A DNA stretch of 64,000 bases from Ptychodera flava (GCF_041260155.1 NC_091940.1:29113651-29177650); one strand, 5' to 3'. Positions 49,100 to 63,372 are shown, numbered from the stretch's first letter. Translations and numbers: made by a program. The notes: generated from the sequence alone by a model not told the origin.

Positions 49100-51825
49100 A
49101 GAACATACAAAGTCTCATTCAAGACTTATGCAAAGTACATTTAGGTCAAAGTAAATTATTTGCTTTGCGTCCGGGCGCTCTGGTTTGTCGTCTTTTGAAA
49201 ACAAAACTTTTCTTGCAGAATTTCCATTGTTGGCGACATTCGAATAACCAAGCGATGACGTCAAATAAAGTCCAATAAAGTTATGCCATTATTTGTGTGA
49301 TTTAACCACTTCGACGCCTACTTTGCGGATTTTTAATCAGCTGCAAACAGAGAATAAAGTTACTTTGGACTAATGTAACGCAACCCTACCGTTCACCGTA
49401 TAGGAGCAAGACAATATTTTTCAGGAAGCGCGCCCTCAATGGCAATAATTAAGCCGAAGCAGGTCGGTCGAGGTCGATCGCTGATCGCAACGGCATGCAT
49501 GGCACCACTCATCGTTTGTTCTGTCACAAATCCCATGTTATTGTGTTGCAAATATAGTCGCGTTTCGTCACGCTGAGTGCAATGGCTGCGCTGTTGTTGT
49601 GGTGAGAGTACGAGCAGAGGGTTTAAAATATTCGAGGCTACAGCGTGAAAAGGTTATGTGATGTGGTTTTGCCAAGAATGACCCTAGAAAGAAATTTGAG
49701 GTGAAAGTAATCGCCGAACAGGAGAAGAAGCTACAACTGTAAGAATTTTAGGGTGCTTTCAAGCATTGCTTAAGCAGGTAAGCTGCATGTCAGGACAAGC
49801 ACTGATGGAACTGTCATTTAATCCGAAGCTCCATGTCTTTTTTTTTGAAATCAGGGCTGACTACGTGAGGCTATATTCTTTTGCCAGGAATCATTATTTT
49901 CAAATACACAACCGCAAAAGAACCTTGTAGCGTTTGCCAATTAATTAACCAGTGGTTCAACTAATTGGCGATACGACTGACGTAAACGTGGCTCCATTCC
50001 GGGTAGCCTGTCGCATGGTATATATGTTGGCGTTTACGCGCAGTTCAAGAGCAACTGTAATTTTTTACGACATTCACGTTTAAAAGTGACATGACCCCAA
50101 CGTCGGAGAATTTACGTGCTCACAGGCAACATTCCTGTACGTCTATATCCAAGAATTGATTAGGGACTTCACAGTCGCAGAGTTGTTAATCGACTGGACG
50201 GAAAGTGGCCCAATTATTCTTGATGAAGGTAATTTCATTGCGTTGCGTTTGTACAATTGTGATTTGCAAGTATAGCCATCTGGGTTCATACGGTATGTTT
50301 TGCCGTCAGGTATTTTGTACCGTATTTTGTTTACGAGATTCGGGCAGCTGAGAACGATCTAATGCTATCCTGTTTGGAACATACCTTAAGATCTGGAATA
50401 CAGCCCGGCATTGCCATACTCAGACTTCAACAGGTAATTTACAGCGAAACATTGCATAATTACGTTTAACTGTACAGCGTGTGCCCAGCAACGCACCCGG
50501 GCGGGCAACGTGTCTGAAATCGCTCGTCGAACAATGAGCCTAGGCCCGGGCACAGGACCGGGTGACTGTATGGTTGACAGCTGAGCATACATCGGGCTTT
50601 TGGGAAAATTCGCAGAATAGATTTTGTATTAGTTTGCAAAACCTGATCATGAATGTAGAGGAAAAATTGTGTCTACATTTCATTTCACAAGTATTCAACG
50701 AAGGGAAAGTGATAAATATGATTTTTTTTCTGATATTTTCTGTACACGGCAACCACTTCGTTTCACTGATAACCCGAGGCAAACAAACACGTGTGCATTT
50801 TAAATCATATACACAAACTTCTCTGTATGTAAACACTGTATGAGTTTTAGGCTACAGTTTGTCTACGTCGTCTGTTTCATCGGAACCATATGAGCCAGTG
50901 CACAGTGTTTGGGTATTCAGTGATCCGATCAAATGACATTAATTATTAATAGTAATACATGAAAACAATTTTGATGGCCTCAATAAAAACTTGTTTAAAA
51001 AACAGTAACACATGAATCCCCGAGTGTCTTGGTGACACGTTGACGCTGGACAAGCCAACACAGTAAAAATATATCACGAAGAAACCCTATATCATGACAC
51101 TGTATGCACATATATAGTATTAAATTTTTATACGAGTTGTATTGAGCAGCGTTGTTGCTAGACGAGGATACACGTTCCTAAGTATCCAATTTGACGGACT
51201 GTTTACTCGGTTTCGTAGGCTCATTCCCGGGTTTTTATCTCTATTTGATGCCTACGATGTAATTTTAGAGTGTTTTCGTCGCCTTTCTTTCGAGTTTCGA
51301 TCCCATCTTCGAGCCACAACTGGTCACCGATCGTTTAGCATGTTTCCTTTTTATACAACATCATTTTTGAAATGCTCCAGTCGCGTGGTCAGTACGAGCT
51401 GATGGTATTTATGCGGGTGAATCCGTTTAAAATATAACCTATTTTGATTTCTGAACTCTTTTCAATATCGTTGAAAAACAGGCCCAACTGTGAAATCGAA
51501 CACAGTTGCACATTATTTGTTAACCTTTAGAATTTCGTCAACAACTATGCATTGCTTCGCCTATTCCGACTCGGCCTGAATATGATAATTATGAAGCTGC
51601 GTTATTCGTCCATAAGGTCATTACTTTGATTATGAGGACCAATCAGCATATGATCAATTGCTTTACTGACAGGCTATGTAATCAATCATTTCCAAGCATG
51701 GCGCAAAATACCGGATTTAGTCGAAGTGCAAAATAATATGAGTGCACACATTGTATGTGTAAATGTACATACATACATACATACATACATAGATACATAC
51801 ATAGATACATACATACATACATACA

Positions 51826-51856
<31 letters not shown>

Positions 51857-52773
51857 TAACACTGCATAGCAAAAACGATTCAAACCGTGTTATATGAAAC
51901 GGCAACCACCTGTTGATTCACTGCATGTACGTTTGTGAGAATCTGTGCATTGTGCGATTACGAAATTATAAATAATTATATTTATGACAAACGCTATACC
52001 TGTAGTGAATGTCTCATCACAGGGTCAAATTTTAAGGTTGTTAAAACACAGTATGGCTTCAGTTTTTATTGTGTAACTTTTGAGGAAGTCCGACTACCCC
52101 TCCCCCCGTGTTTGAGATGTACAAAGACGAGAAATCTCGACTGATTACCTAAGGTTTTGAGCATCACAGTGACCCATTAATTCTGCATCTTCTTTATGTG
52201 TACACTGAGGAAATGTGAAAAGATGTATTCCATGCAGACAATCATGGCCGGGAAAGACAAAAAGTGTGTCTGAAAGATAGAAGTATCATGAACTCTGAAA
52301 TGTGATTCAAGTGATCGATATTCTATTCATATGGCCAATAGAAAACGATCGATAACTTGACAGTTGAGTCCATTCTGGAGTGAAGCTTTATTGATCTTTA
52401 AAGTCTGCGTCAAGTTTGTTTCCATGTGAGCACACTCGGTGATTTTAGCTGTACTGGCAATGGACTGCGTGTCGCGTTTTTTGGTCGACGTGCGCGCTGT
52501 TGTGGCAATTAGCGTCGATGGTGGTTTTAATAGGTTCATGTACCGTGGTCGTCTCGGACACATTGATAATGATGTAACAATTAAGATCGGGTTTCAGGCT
52601 ATGGCAATCTCATCAACCCATCGTCCACTTTTAAATATCTCGATTTGTCTACGTCTCTGTGTCAAGTCTTTCATTTATTCTCATTATTCAATCCTGCGTC
52701 TACATGTAAATCATTTCAACTAGTTTGAGTACATCAATTGAACTTGACTATTTTATATGCGTTTAAATTTCAG
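49100..52773. other. 5' region of the MATH gene: CpG-bearing segment and possible non-coding first exon
   Basis: DNA at about 49380-50600 has more CpG than its surroundings. A segment ending CTTGATGAAG|GTAATT at 50229 has a good donor and no long frame, so it could be a non-coding first exon of the downstream MATH gene; this is conjecture. Otherwise no gene is seen. A (CATA)n tract at 51766-51855 is listed separately. Confidence 0.35.
51766..51855. repeat. (CATA)n microsatellite
   Basis: Tetranucleotide run with two GATA interruptions. Confidence 0.97.
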
Positions 52774-52906
52774 ATACACTTTACAAGCCATTTCCACTGA
52801 TGCTCATTGAAACGACAATTATTGTGTTCCCCATGATTTCTCGACAAATCTGTTGACATTACAAGATCTTTGCTGGAATAATTTTGGATAGCACGGGAAT
52901 TTTAGC

Positions 52907-55900
52907 ATGGGTTGCAATAAGAATGGACCCGAAGAAGAAGTCGCCGAGCTCCATCGCTTTCTTTCCTTGGATGACAAACTCGACACACAAATTTTCACAT
53001 TTCTCCTTGCCAATCCGTTCGATCACAACTTTGAGAAGGTTCAGTCAAGAGAATTCGCATACGCCAACAATAGATGGCGCTTGTCGATTGTGAAAGCCGA
53101 GCACAACTTGCACTTCTACCTGCAATTGCTCGAAGCAACGGATGGGTTGGTTTGTTCCCTCGACTACGCCTTCAGCGTTCTGAACAGGGGCGATTACGCC
53201 AGGAATGAGACGTTCTCGGAGTCGGGCTGCCAGTTCACGAAGAGAGCGAGCTCTCACGGGCGCCGGTCCATGATATCCAGGGACGAGATTTTGCATGACG
53301 GATACCTGGATGAAAACCATCAGCTCCTCGTCGAGCTGACGGTGAAGGACGCCACCACGACTTTCGAATGCGAGATAGACATGCGGCAAAGCTCGGATGT
53401 CAGGTTTCCTCGCCATCAAAGCTCCTATCTTTCGCTAGCCGGGTTCGACTGGAATGTTTCGGTGTACCCGAACGGCGACTGGGCGGATCACGAAGGGCGG
53501 GTCATGGTGAATCTCAACCGCCTGACACAATTCAACCACTTCTGCAGAGTCAGGTATCGAATAACCATCGGCGACGACAGCGACACCAAGTGCTACACCA
53601 CTGACACTCTCGACGACACTTTCGACTTCGGCGGCGACGGACACGGCTTCCAGCTTTACGACGATCTGGAGCGATACATGCAAGACGACCGGTTAAAGAT
53701 CGTTGTCGAATTCTTGCAACTTAGTGTCATTCGCGAGACGAAGATCTACGTCTTCGAGGACGAAGCCGAGAAGAACCAGGTTTACTTTGTCGATCTGGAG
53801 AAGCAGACGTGGTGCATAGAGTCTGACGTAACGAAGAAAAATCTCCGCTTCCGACTCCATTATATAGATCAGTACCGCTTGCCAAATAATTATGCCAGAT
53901 ACTTGCGATGGGATGTCGTCGTCGTCGGCGAAGCCGGTCAGCGCAAGAGGGCGCTTGAGGGTCCGTTTTCGGAGTACTTCGCCCGTCGGAGTGATGAAAC
54001 TGCTTGTGAGATGGTTACAGAGCTGCCAGTCAAGGAGGTATGAACATACAACTACCAATTTGTATAGGTTATTGAAATACCTTGCTGTCTGTAATTTAGT
54101 AAACTTTTAAATGTGCGGTCAAAAGTAACGCGAAAACATATATTTGTTTGAATCCGTGAACATGCCGTCAGGAAGTAGAGTATTTCGGCCAGGAATTATT
54201 TTCAACGTGGTACAACCAATAAAAAAATACAAAAGTTTGGCAAAATCGTGCCAGATTTTTATAAATGCGAAGAAACAGTATAGGGTCGGGGGATCTTACA
54301 TAGGTCGGGTTACAAGGCACTTTTTTTGATGGCCTTATGCTATTTTCAAGCCGAGCCAACTCAATCTCGGTGCTCAATACAGCTCATCTCATTTTCACAA
54401 CATAAAACCTTCGATGGATACGAATATTTTGTATTTATACTTGCCTAAAATCCCAATTTCCAAAGCAGGTTAACTTTTTTTTGAAAATCATTTAAAAAAT
54501 TGTGTCGAGTTTGCGGAGAGAAGGAGGACTTACGTTCACAACTTACCAACTGGTTCTCTGAATATTCGCAGCTGGCAGACCCTGACAAGAGGTACTTCTC
54601 GGAAGGAGGCCCTCTACGGTTGACGGTACACGTGGAGTTCCTGATCTCACACCTGCTTTATAAGGCAAACTATGACAAACAAGATGACGTAAGCAGACGA
54701 CAGATATACCAACTGAAGTGAGTGCCATTTCTCTATCTTTTCTTCTGTTGGTTTAAATCACTCTTTTTTTATTATTTCAAGTACATGACCAGTTGATTTC
54801 CTTTTTTTTTGAAAGGAGTTAGTATGTCTACCATCAACATGAAGCGTCACTTCTACTTAACTCTAAATAGCTAACGAAAAATGCACAAGAATATTTTGGA
54901 AAAAAGTGACAATAGTGCAGTTGATTTCTTTGTCGGTGCTATATGTTATAGCGCCCTCTATTCTCAGGCTTGCACGACTTGCTCCTGTCGTTCAGTATCA
55001 GTATAGGTGAACGAAGTGATTGCCAAAGAACTTTGACTTGATCTTATTGACTATTTCTGAGGAAATCAAATCTGTATGCATAAATTAACCAAGTCTACGT
55101 AATCGACACCAATGATTTAAGTTTAACACACGACACTGTCATTGCATCAATTTTTGTGAATTCCCCCTGGGCCACCTACCTTCAACTTCTCACACACCAC
55201 GCGATATTGTGACAAACGCAACCCTTTACTTAGCTAGAGTCCCTACTAGACTAGAGTCCTAGTAGACTAGAGTCCCTAGCTGTACTCTCTACGTGGAGTA
55301 ATTTAAAGGAAACAGTCCACATCTTTTAAATACAAACACTGAAGTCCTCCATTAGTTACTGCCAACAATCATGAACGTAGACGGAAAAACTCTTCAGCGA
55401 GTTTATTTAGTTAGGCAGAGTGCCAGTCCGGCGCATTGGTGATAGCTAGCAATGACCATGGACAGTACTACGATGAAAGAGATTAGCCAGACAAGTAAGG
55501 TGATGTTGCACATAACAGCGTATTTTGTTCAAAATCACTTTTTTGCGATGATTCGTTCAATTTTCATTGATTTGCAAACCCAAGATTAAAGTACTTGTTT
55601 GTTATTTTGACTTGCAACTCCATGAGTTTCCTAGCCCAGTGGGCACCATTCAATTAACTTTTATACAGTACAAATAGTTGAAGGTGTCGAAGAATCATAA
55701 AAATATCGAAAAGAGTGGGTTAGCACAAGATGAAAGTAAGGGCATTACATGAATAAAACTTCCTTTCGTTTATGAAATGGTTTTCAATAACATTTGCAAA
55801 CTGCCTAACTGGTTCAGAATACAGATTATAACGTTCACCTCTGAATAGCATGACAAGCAGTACTAAGTCGGGTGAGAAAGAAGTGTAAATTTATGCAAAT

Positions 55901-57028
55901 TTATGCAAATCACCTATTTCTTCCGTTTTTAACATTTCACAAAAAATTAAGTCCACTCTGGCTGGGTCAAATTTTGTGAAATTTCACATTATGTTCTTCA
56001 AGGTAGAACAGATATTTGAATTCTCAAATTTATACAATTCGTTTCTGATCTACCACTTGTGGGGGCTCATTTTAAAGCTCTTGGCGAAAGAAAAACTTTC
56101 ACCGTCTTAGTTTTCCGAAAATCCGAGATTTAATTCCCCCCCCCCCTAGAGTTAACACAGTGATGGCCGCCATTTTGAATTTCAAATATCGCAAAATAAT
56201 TTGGCAAATATCCCAAAATAATTTGGGTAATTTGTTTGGCTAATTCCAAATTCTGCACGGTGACCCCCGATTTTTATTGTTGATTTTGTAAGAGAATGGT
56301 TGAAAGTACCATTTAGGAAAGTTTGAGCAAAAGTTTAAGTCTTTCACTTTCGAGGCACATACTACCTTAAACATTATACAACAAAACTACAAGTTTGTTT
56401 GGCAATAAAATGAAGTTTCATCATTAATACTAGACTTGGTGCAAGTCTGTGAATAAAATATAATTTGGTGAATACGATGTAGTAGAGAAATAGCGACCAA
56501 TTTTTCTGACTGCAACACAGTGGAGTTATTGCACGTTTCTGTGGCGTTAACTCCAGGCATGCGCAAATGCGCCGAAAGATCAGATGCGAGGCAGCGTAGT
56601 TCTGATCGTGCTGCGATCATCTCACTCAAAGCTCTTCGCCAAAAAAAGTATCAGCGATGCGTTATAACCATACTAAACTTAAGATTCTCTGCTTTCTGAA
56701 AATATATAGTATGAGGGGGTTTGCATGACTGTCATCTTTGATGAGAAATATTGCTTTGAAACAGCGTTGATTAAGTGCAACACCACTTCAACAATCATGT
56801 ACAGTTTTCTTCGCAATACTTTACGGAGATAGTCGTTTGCAAAATGCATACTATATACACCGACAGCTCAGGCTTGTTTCATAAAAATGCTAAGTATATA
56901 ATATTTATTTAAGATAATTATTAAATCAATACACGAGCATCTGAGTTCTAGCTATGGAATGGATCATTAGCGACTTCGTTCGGGATGTGAATGATAAACA
57001 TTTCTCTTCAATCATAGTTTTCGAACGC

Positions 57029-57100
<72 letters not shown>

Positions 57101-57385
57101 TTAGTCCTCTGTTCCCTTTTGAAAGTGTTTATCACAATGATCAGTGTTGGCGAAATAATATTTATTTTTCGCCTGTTTAGTTAACTCCAAACTAACATTA
57201 TTCTTCTCCCTCCTCGTTCTTCTCTCAACCAAAGGAAGCAGCTCCTTCCAGAGATGGCATCATCAGCCTCGCCTTCTGGAGGGAGCGGACCGAGTGGGCA
57301 CCGTGCAGTGGAGAACTCGCACGACAGCGCCGATGACAGCGGCAGAGGAAGCAAAGTTTGGAACTCGTCTGTGACCAGCGACTAA
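52907..57385 (+). CDS. MATH-domain protein (three coding exons, complete)
   Basis: Exons 52907-54037, about 54521-54717 and 57235-57385 join in frame (donors GAG|GTATGA and AA|GTGAGT; acceptors GGAGAG and ACCAAAG) into about 492 residues. Residues about 45-150 form a MATH (TRAF-C-like) domain: WRLSIVKAEHNLHFYLQLLE, C-LDYAFSVLN, F---GRRSMISRDEILHDGYL. Residues about 180-275 (FDWNVSVYPNGDW onward) and 276-375 (RWDVVVVG) look like two further, more diverged MATH-like modules. No RING, BTB or protease domain is present. Exon 2 is helical and charged, and the tail is Ser/Gly-rich, ending in VTSD. The N-terminus MGCNKNG permits myristoylation at Gly2 and palmitoylation at Cys3. MATH domains bind peptide motifs in partner proteins; the function here is unknown. 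A 5' UTR exon probably starts after the acceptor AAATTTCAG at 52773. The second acceptor is weak, so that boundary may shift by three bases. Introns hold a GGTAG MITE and a (GA)n tract. Confidence 0.82.
56002..56366 (+). mobile_element. GGTAG-type TTAA MITE in the last intron of the MATH gene
   Basis: Starts GGTAGAACAGATATTTGAAT (terminal segment shortened, left flank TTCA) and ends GAGGCACATACTACC with TTAA (56367-56370). A partial internal duplication of AATAATTTGG lies at about 56195-56230. Contains GATGGCCGCCATTTTGAATT. Confidence 0.87.
57031..57098. repeat. (GA)n microsatellite
   Basis: Perfect dinucleotide tract of about 68 bp, within the last intron of the MATH gene. Confidence 0.97.
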
Positions 57386-58699
57386 GCGGCACTTTGACTA
57401 AACCACGCGTTTGGCTTACAGATGGAACCATCAATCCATTTTGATCGAAAGTCGTAAACATCAACACGAAATTTTGTATAAAAAGTTTCTGTCATATGAA
57501 CATTCGTTGTATAATATGAAATTTCAGATTCTTACGTCTCGTGTCTTTTCAACTCAAGAAGATTTTTTTGCATAATTTTGGTAGTTGACCTGATTGACTG
57601 TGATTTTTCATTGGTGATCTTCACGTATATAACCCTTAAAAGCGGGTTCTTTTTCGCTGCTAAAGAAAGACAGTTACAACATAAGATTATACCCAGTGAA
57701 TGCTATCTTTGCATTCCCTTAACTCTCATTCCTAAATACTCATGAACTCAGAATGCATATAGAACGTGCCTTAATAGTATGAGAGATTATTTTAATTTCC
57801 GTTTTAATGATTTCTGTACATTTTAAAGACCAATTAGCTGTATCTTTATTCATTTTCCCGACGGTTTGAAATCCAATGCAACTTTTGTAATAATGCTTAC
57901 GGAAGTGTGACCACGGAACGTTGTTCAAACATCGGCGACGAACGCACAACTCAGAGTTTTAATGATTGAAAAATTTTCGAGTTTCAACTCAAATATAGTC
58001 GCCGTATAGTAATCGACCTAATCCAGCACCAAGGATTGGAATATGGACTTTTCCAAATACAATAATGGTTTAATAACGAAAATCTAAATACATCTCTAAC
58101 AAAATTAAACGTTTTTTGTTTTGTTTTTTGTTTTGTTTTTGTTTTTGTTTGTTTTTTGCGATAAGTGAATTAAAAAGACACAATTAATGGGTCTTTAAGT
58201 ATCTTAAAACCTGGACTTTTACCGGGAGACACATTTTCATTTCTTAAACTCAGTACTTTCATAGAACGCAATGAAAATATTTTGATGAATGCTATAGATG
58301 CTAAAGTATGCTTTAGATTTGAAATATACTTGTAATTAACGAAAGTGCTAATAAGGAAATTATATTTTTATACTATTTATAACAACTTCAAAGTAAAAGT
58401 TTTGTAGTTTTGTTTTTTTCAAGGAGAGATGTACTTCTGTTATTCGGGAAAATATTGCACGAAATAATTTGTCTTGATTGTTAAACGATCACATTTTAAT
58501 AAAACCTCGTGAATATACATTGTACTATACTGCACCTTCTTAGCTGTGGTTCAAAAGAGATTTTGCCTATAACATCGGACAAATGCCGTCCTGGTTCAAC
58601 AGGCGCACTTGTGTGTTATATAAATTTACGAAAGTGAACTATCTGCTGTCACATCTGCTCATGCGTAGACCTCTGACCCACTCCCGTCGCCTTGTGAGG
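57386..58699. other. MATH gene 3' UTR and flank
   Basis: No gene. A candidate polyadenylation signal AATAAA lies at 58498-58503 on the plus strand, 1.1 kb after the stop; nearer alternatives are not obvious. A (GTTTT)n-like run lies at about 58106-58158. Confidence 0.45.
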
Positions 58700-58985
58700 T
58701 AGTAAGCGCATCGAAACAAAAGGACAAACTTTTGCTCGAGAGGAAAATCCTAAACCATTCCCTTTCGAAGTCGAGCATGAAAATTAGGTCATAGTGCAAG
58801 TTTTGGTATACGATGTAAATTCAAAATGGCCGCCATCCCCTTCACGGGGAAATATTTAAATTCTTGATTTTTACAAGAATAAGACCATAAAAGTTTAATT
58901 TATCTAGCAGCTAGTAGCTAGACTTGAAAAGAATAGTAACAATTTGAGAGTGTGAATATCTGTCCCCAAGCCTGAAGTCTATTCA
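58700..58985 (-). mobile_element. GGTAG-type TTAA MITE, decayed copy
   Basis: Reverse-strand relic with recognisable pieces: AACTTTTGCTCGAG, ACCATTCCCTTTCGAAGTCG, TTCAAAATGGCCGCCATCCC, AATTTGAGAGTGTGAATATC and TGTCCCCAAGCCTG. Ends are not preserved and several internal segments are missing. Confidence 0.7.
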
Positions 58986-60354
<1,369 letters not shown>

Positions 60355-60360
60355 TTTATT
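60355..60360 (-). terminator. Polyadenylation signal of the TLC-domain gene
   Basis: AATAAA on the minus strand, about 40 bases beyond the stop codon of the TLC gene; the position fits a short 3' UTR. Confidence 0.5.
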
Positions 60361-60398
60361 GTCATAAGCATAGTATAAATTCCGATAAATAGGTATTT

Positions 60399-61845
60399 TT
60401 ATGAACTGGAGTTTGTATCTTTATGAGACGTGGTGCTTTTTGAGGTATCCCCTGATTTGTCACTCGTCCTCGAGGGGGCCAAGGATGGCGCCGAAGCAGA
60501 GCTCGTCCTAGAATCTGTTCTCGATCGGCTGTCGCCGCTGTTTGAATGACTGATGTTGTTCCACTGTGCTACGTATGGCGGCGGTGAGGGCGAGTGATGC
60601 CGTGTTGGAAAGAGCCCAATGGGAAATTTTCCGCCCGATGACTTGCTACTACTTGCAACACTTTGTTGGCTAGCCTTGTCGAACAGTGAATCGTCCGATT
60701 TATTGTGCCGGACAAGCCTTGTGCTATCCGTTGGGAGTCCGTTTGGCGGGCAGAGATTTGACGGAGGCGCAAACGTTCTTGGTGCTCTTTTAATAGATGT
60801 CAGGGGAGGTGCTGGCATTTTTTCCACCGAGGAATCTTCACCGTCCGGGGGCGCCCTTACCGAATCCAGGCTTATACTGTCCGGGTAGGAAGAACCGCAG
60901 CGACTTAAATAAAATTGGCGGGGAATCTGTGTGGTTAGATTAGTCCCATTGGCAGTGGACGAGCATTTGCTGTCTGAACTGTGCGAACTACAAATGCTGG
61001 GATTTTGCGCCGCAGCACGCCGTTCGTTGTTTGGCAGTACTGGGAAAAGAACTTCTCTAATGTTAGTCACAGCTTTGCTACTTCTGTGAATATTTGACAC
61101 TCTAGTTTCTGCAATATCTGTGTTCAAATTGGCATTTGCAACAGGAGTGAGGTATTTCATATTTCCAGGCGAGAACATTCGGGATTTGTCGGCCGCTGCA
61201 GCGCCATCTACACTCTCTGCTTGTGATTCATTGTCTCTTAGATCCGATATGAACGCTCGCTTTTTCCTCTCCTTCCGGAACTTCCGAACTGAGTCGAAGG
61301 ATATCTTTATCAGCCATAAATTAAGAATCAAAAAGAAAATGTCGCTCAGGAAATAAAATGCGATGGATATGTAGTCCATGGTAAATGGGTTTCCGAAAAC
61401 CAGCGACACTGCAAGAAAGGCCACCGGTAGAAGTCCTCGGAAGAGTACTGTGCTTGCGAAACCGGCATATTTGTTCATGCCATAAGCTGGGTTATGGCTC
61501 TCAACCCGCAAGGCTTTGAGGAGATCAGACACTCCGAAAAACACGAGGTTTCCCTCAAATAGCAATCCGACGAGACAGTTCAGTCCGTTCTGCTCCAAGG
61601 CGAGAAACACCGACAGCGTGGTTATGCTGACTATGTGGTGCAAGGCGTTGATTCTGAAGGAAGGGTAGTGCGCCCTCAGGCAGAAGTCCTGAGCAAGTTT
61701 GTAGGTGTAGTGTCCTATATCGGCTGCGACGGCGAGTTGCACAGATAGTGGCATTCCTACAAAAGGTTCATAAATGATTCCAGAGACGGCGATGACAACG
61801 ATCGCTGTAATTGTTAGCACTACACTTGACAGCTGATCAACCAAT
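60399..61845 (-). CDS. TLC-domain multipass membrane protein with long Ser-rich tail, last exon (5' end outside)
   Basis: A single exon of 482 codons opening after the acceptor ATATTGCAG (61846-61847), so the N-terminus is in an upstream exon not identified. The first half has the TLC (TRAM/LAG1/CLN8) layout: about six hydrophobic segments, DIGHYTYKLAQDF, then INALHHIVSITT with the His-His pair of the family, LLFEGNLVFFGVSDLLKALR (glutamate then the inter-helix motif) and FRGLLPVAFL. TLC proteins act in the ER and related membranes in ceramide synthesis or lipid handling. After the last helix comes KFRKERKKRAF, then about 270 residues of predicted disordered Ser/Pro/Asn-rich tail with a SPPPYV (PPxY) motif and a Ser/Thr-rich end. 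Most TLC-only proteins are about 250 residues, so the tail is the odd part. No homeobox-like or ceramide-synthase Lag1p motif is visible, so a ceramide synthase is unlikely; the subfamily is not resolved. Confidence 0.82.
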
Positions 61846-62791
61846 CTGCAATATATGAAAAAAAGTGATGAAATCAGAAGCTTACATCAGTTCGTTCTTT
61901 ACAAATATCTGGAGTGGCGTTTTGGCTCGGGATTGAAGCAAGAGTAAATTGTCGATTGTTGCAATTGAATCGGGTGATTGAAATAGAATAATGACTAGAG
62001 CTGATAGCATTACAATAGGCAGATGACGCTCGGAATTCTTTGTCATTAAGGAGTCGGCCAATATGGTTCTGACTAGAATGAAAATTTCGTTGTCATCATC
62101 ATCGTCATCACAACTACTCAACACTGCGACCATCTCCAGCGCTACCACCACCACCACCACCACCATCATCATCATCACCATCACCACCACCACCACCACC
62201 ACCACCATCATCATCATCATCGTTTAAAAATACAAGTAACACTCCACCTTCGTTTTCAAGTCCTGTGTAAAACCGCTCTGTGTTGTCGGCAGTGCGTGTG
62301 CCGGCATTTTTTTATTTTCGGAGTATGCGATGATCTCACAAACATAACATCAACAAAACATTTTAAGCATATTAGGACAAAAGGTAATCCTATTGTTGAC
62401 TGATGAACTCTAGTCAACACCTACATTCAGTAGCACTTTGCACATACACGCACCGTGTTGATATTAAAGTTTAATACAGGGCATTCCGATCCGACATGTT
62501 TTGAGGCGTAGAACCTGTTTACCAAGTTCTACTGTCTATGGCTTTACGGACAAAGCAAATATTACGGAAAATACATCAAAAGTGGGAGCTTATGTAATGT
62601 TACTGTCACAGGTGAGCTATTGCACACCTCAAAACTTTTTAACTAGCCTTGTGGTGTTCCTGGGTTGACAATATATCATCCATTCAACTATGACTATCTC
62701 GAACCCATACTTTGGACGAGTGCGAACTCAGTTGCGCTGTTAATCAGATTGGAGCTGGGTAGAATATGACATGGTAGGGGTGATCTGTACC
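61846..62791. other. Upstream intron of the TLC gene, with a CAC/CAT tract
   Basis: No exon found. A trinucleotide-like (CAC/CAT) tract at about 62138-62222 gives a poly-Val/Met minus-strand frame that is not a gene. Confidence 0.5.
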
Positions 62792-63372
62792 TGTAGTAGC
62801 ACAGGCGACCCAATAAGTTCTGAGTTTTTCACACTGTTTTCTCTATCATTTTCTCTTCTTTCTTCATGCTCTGAATGATCGGAATAAATAAAATAAATGG
62901 TTTATATAACCTAACCTAGCCTCTGTGACTCTTTATTTATTTTACACTCCATTACAAGGACATATATCTCTCATACATACAAGCTGTAATTAATTAGTCA
63001 ACACAACTAATTATGCTAATCCGTGGACTTATCAGGGATTTTACGGGTTGGTCAACATCGCGAAAGATAGGAATGGTTACTAAAACTCCTTTTTCATTAA
63101 CATCAATATCTTTCTGATGTTGACCAACCTCTGATAAGTCCACGGATTAGCATAATTAGTTGTGTTGACTAATTAATTACAGCATGTGTGTATGAGAGAT
63201 ATACGTCCTTGTAATGGAGTGTAAAATAAATAAAGAGTCACAGAGGCTAGGTTAGGTTATATAAACCATTTATTTTATTTATTCCGATCATTCAGACATG
63301 AAGAAAGAAGAGAAAATGATAGAGAAAACAGTGTGAAAAACTCAGAACTTATTGGGTCGCCTGTTGTAGTAG
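62792..63372. mobile_element. 565-bp foldback transposon with 8-bp target duplications
   Basis: The octamer TGTAGTAG occurs at 62792-62799 and 63365-63372. Between them two arms of about 240 bp are near-perfect inverses: left end CACAGGCGACCCAATAAGTT, right end AACTTATTGGGTCGCCTGT; shared inner words include GAATGATCGGAATAAATAAA, CCTAACCTAGCCTCTGTGAC, CTCCATTACAAGGAC and GCTAATCCGTGGACTTATCA. The spacer is about 90 bp. The 8-bp duplication suggests mobilisation by a hAT-type transposase. High arm identity suggests it is young. No coding capacity. Confidence 0.9.

Noticed and set aside
53045-53419. Antisense ORFs of 82-124 codons opposite the MATH exon
   Set aside because: Shadows of the coding strand in a GC-richer exon; the plus-strand frame has the domain and the splice sites.
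60619-60888. Plus-strand ORF inside the TLC exon
   Set aside because: Antisense shadow of the Ser-rich tail; no domain.
61882-62220. Poly-Met/Val ORF upstream of the TLC exon
   Set aside because: Trinucleotide-like CAC/CAT tract; no acceptor or donor supports it as the missing N-terminal exon.
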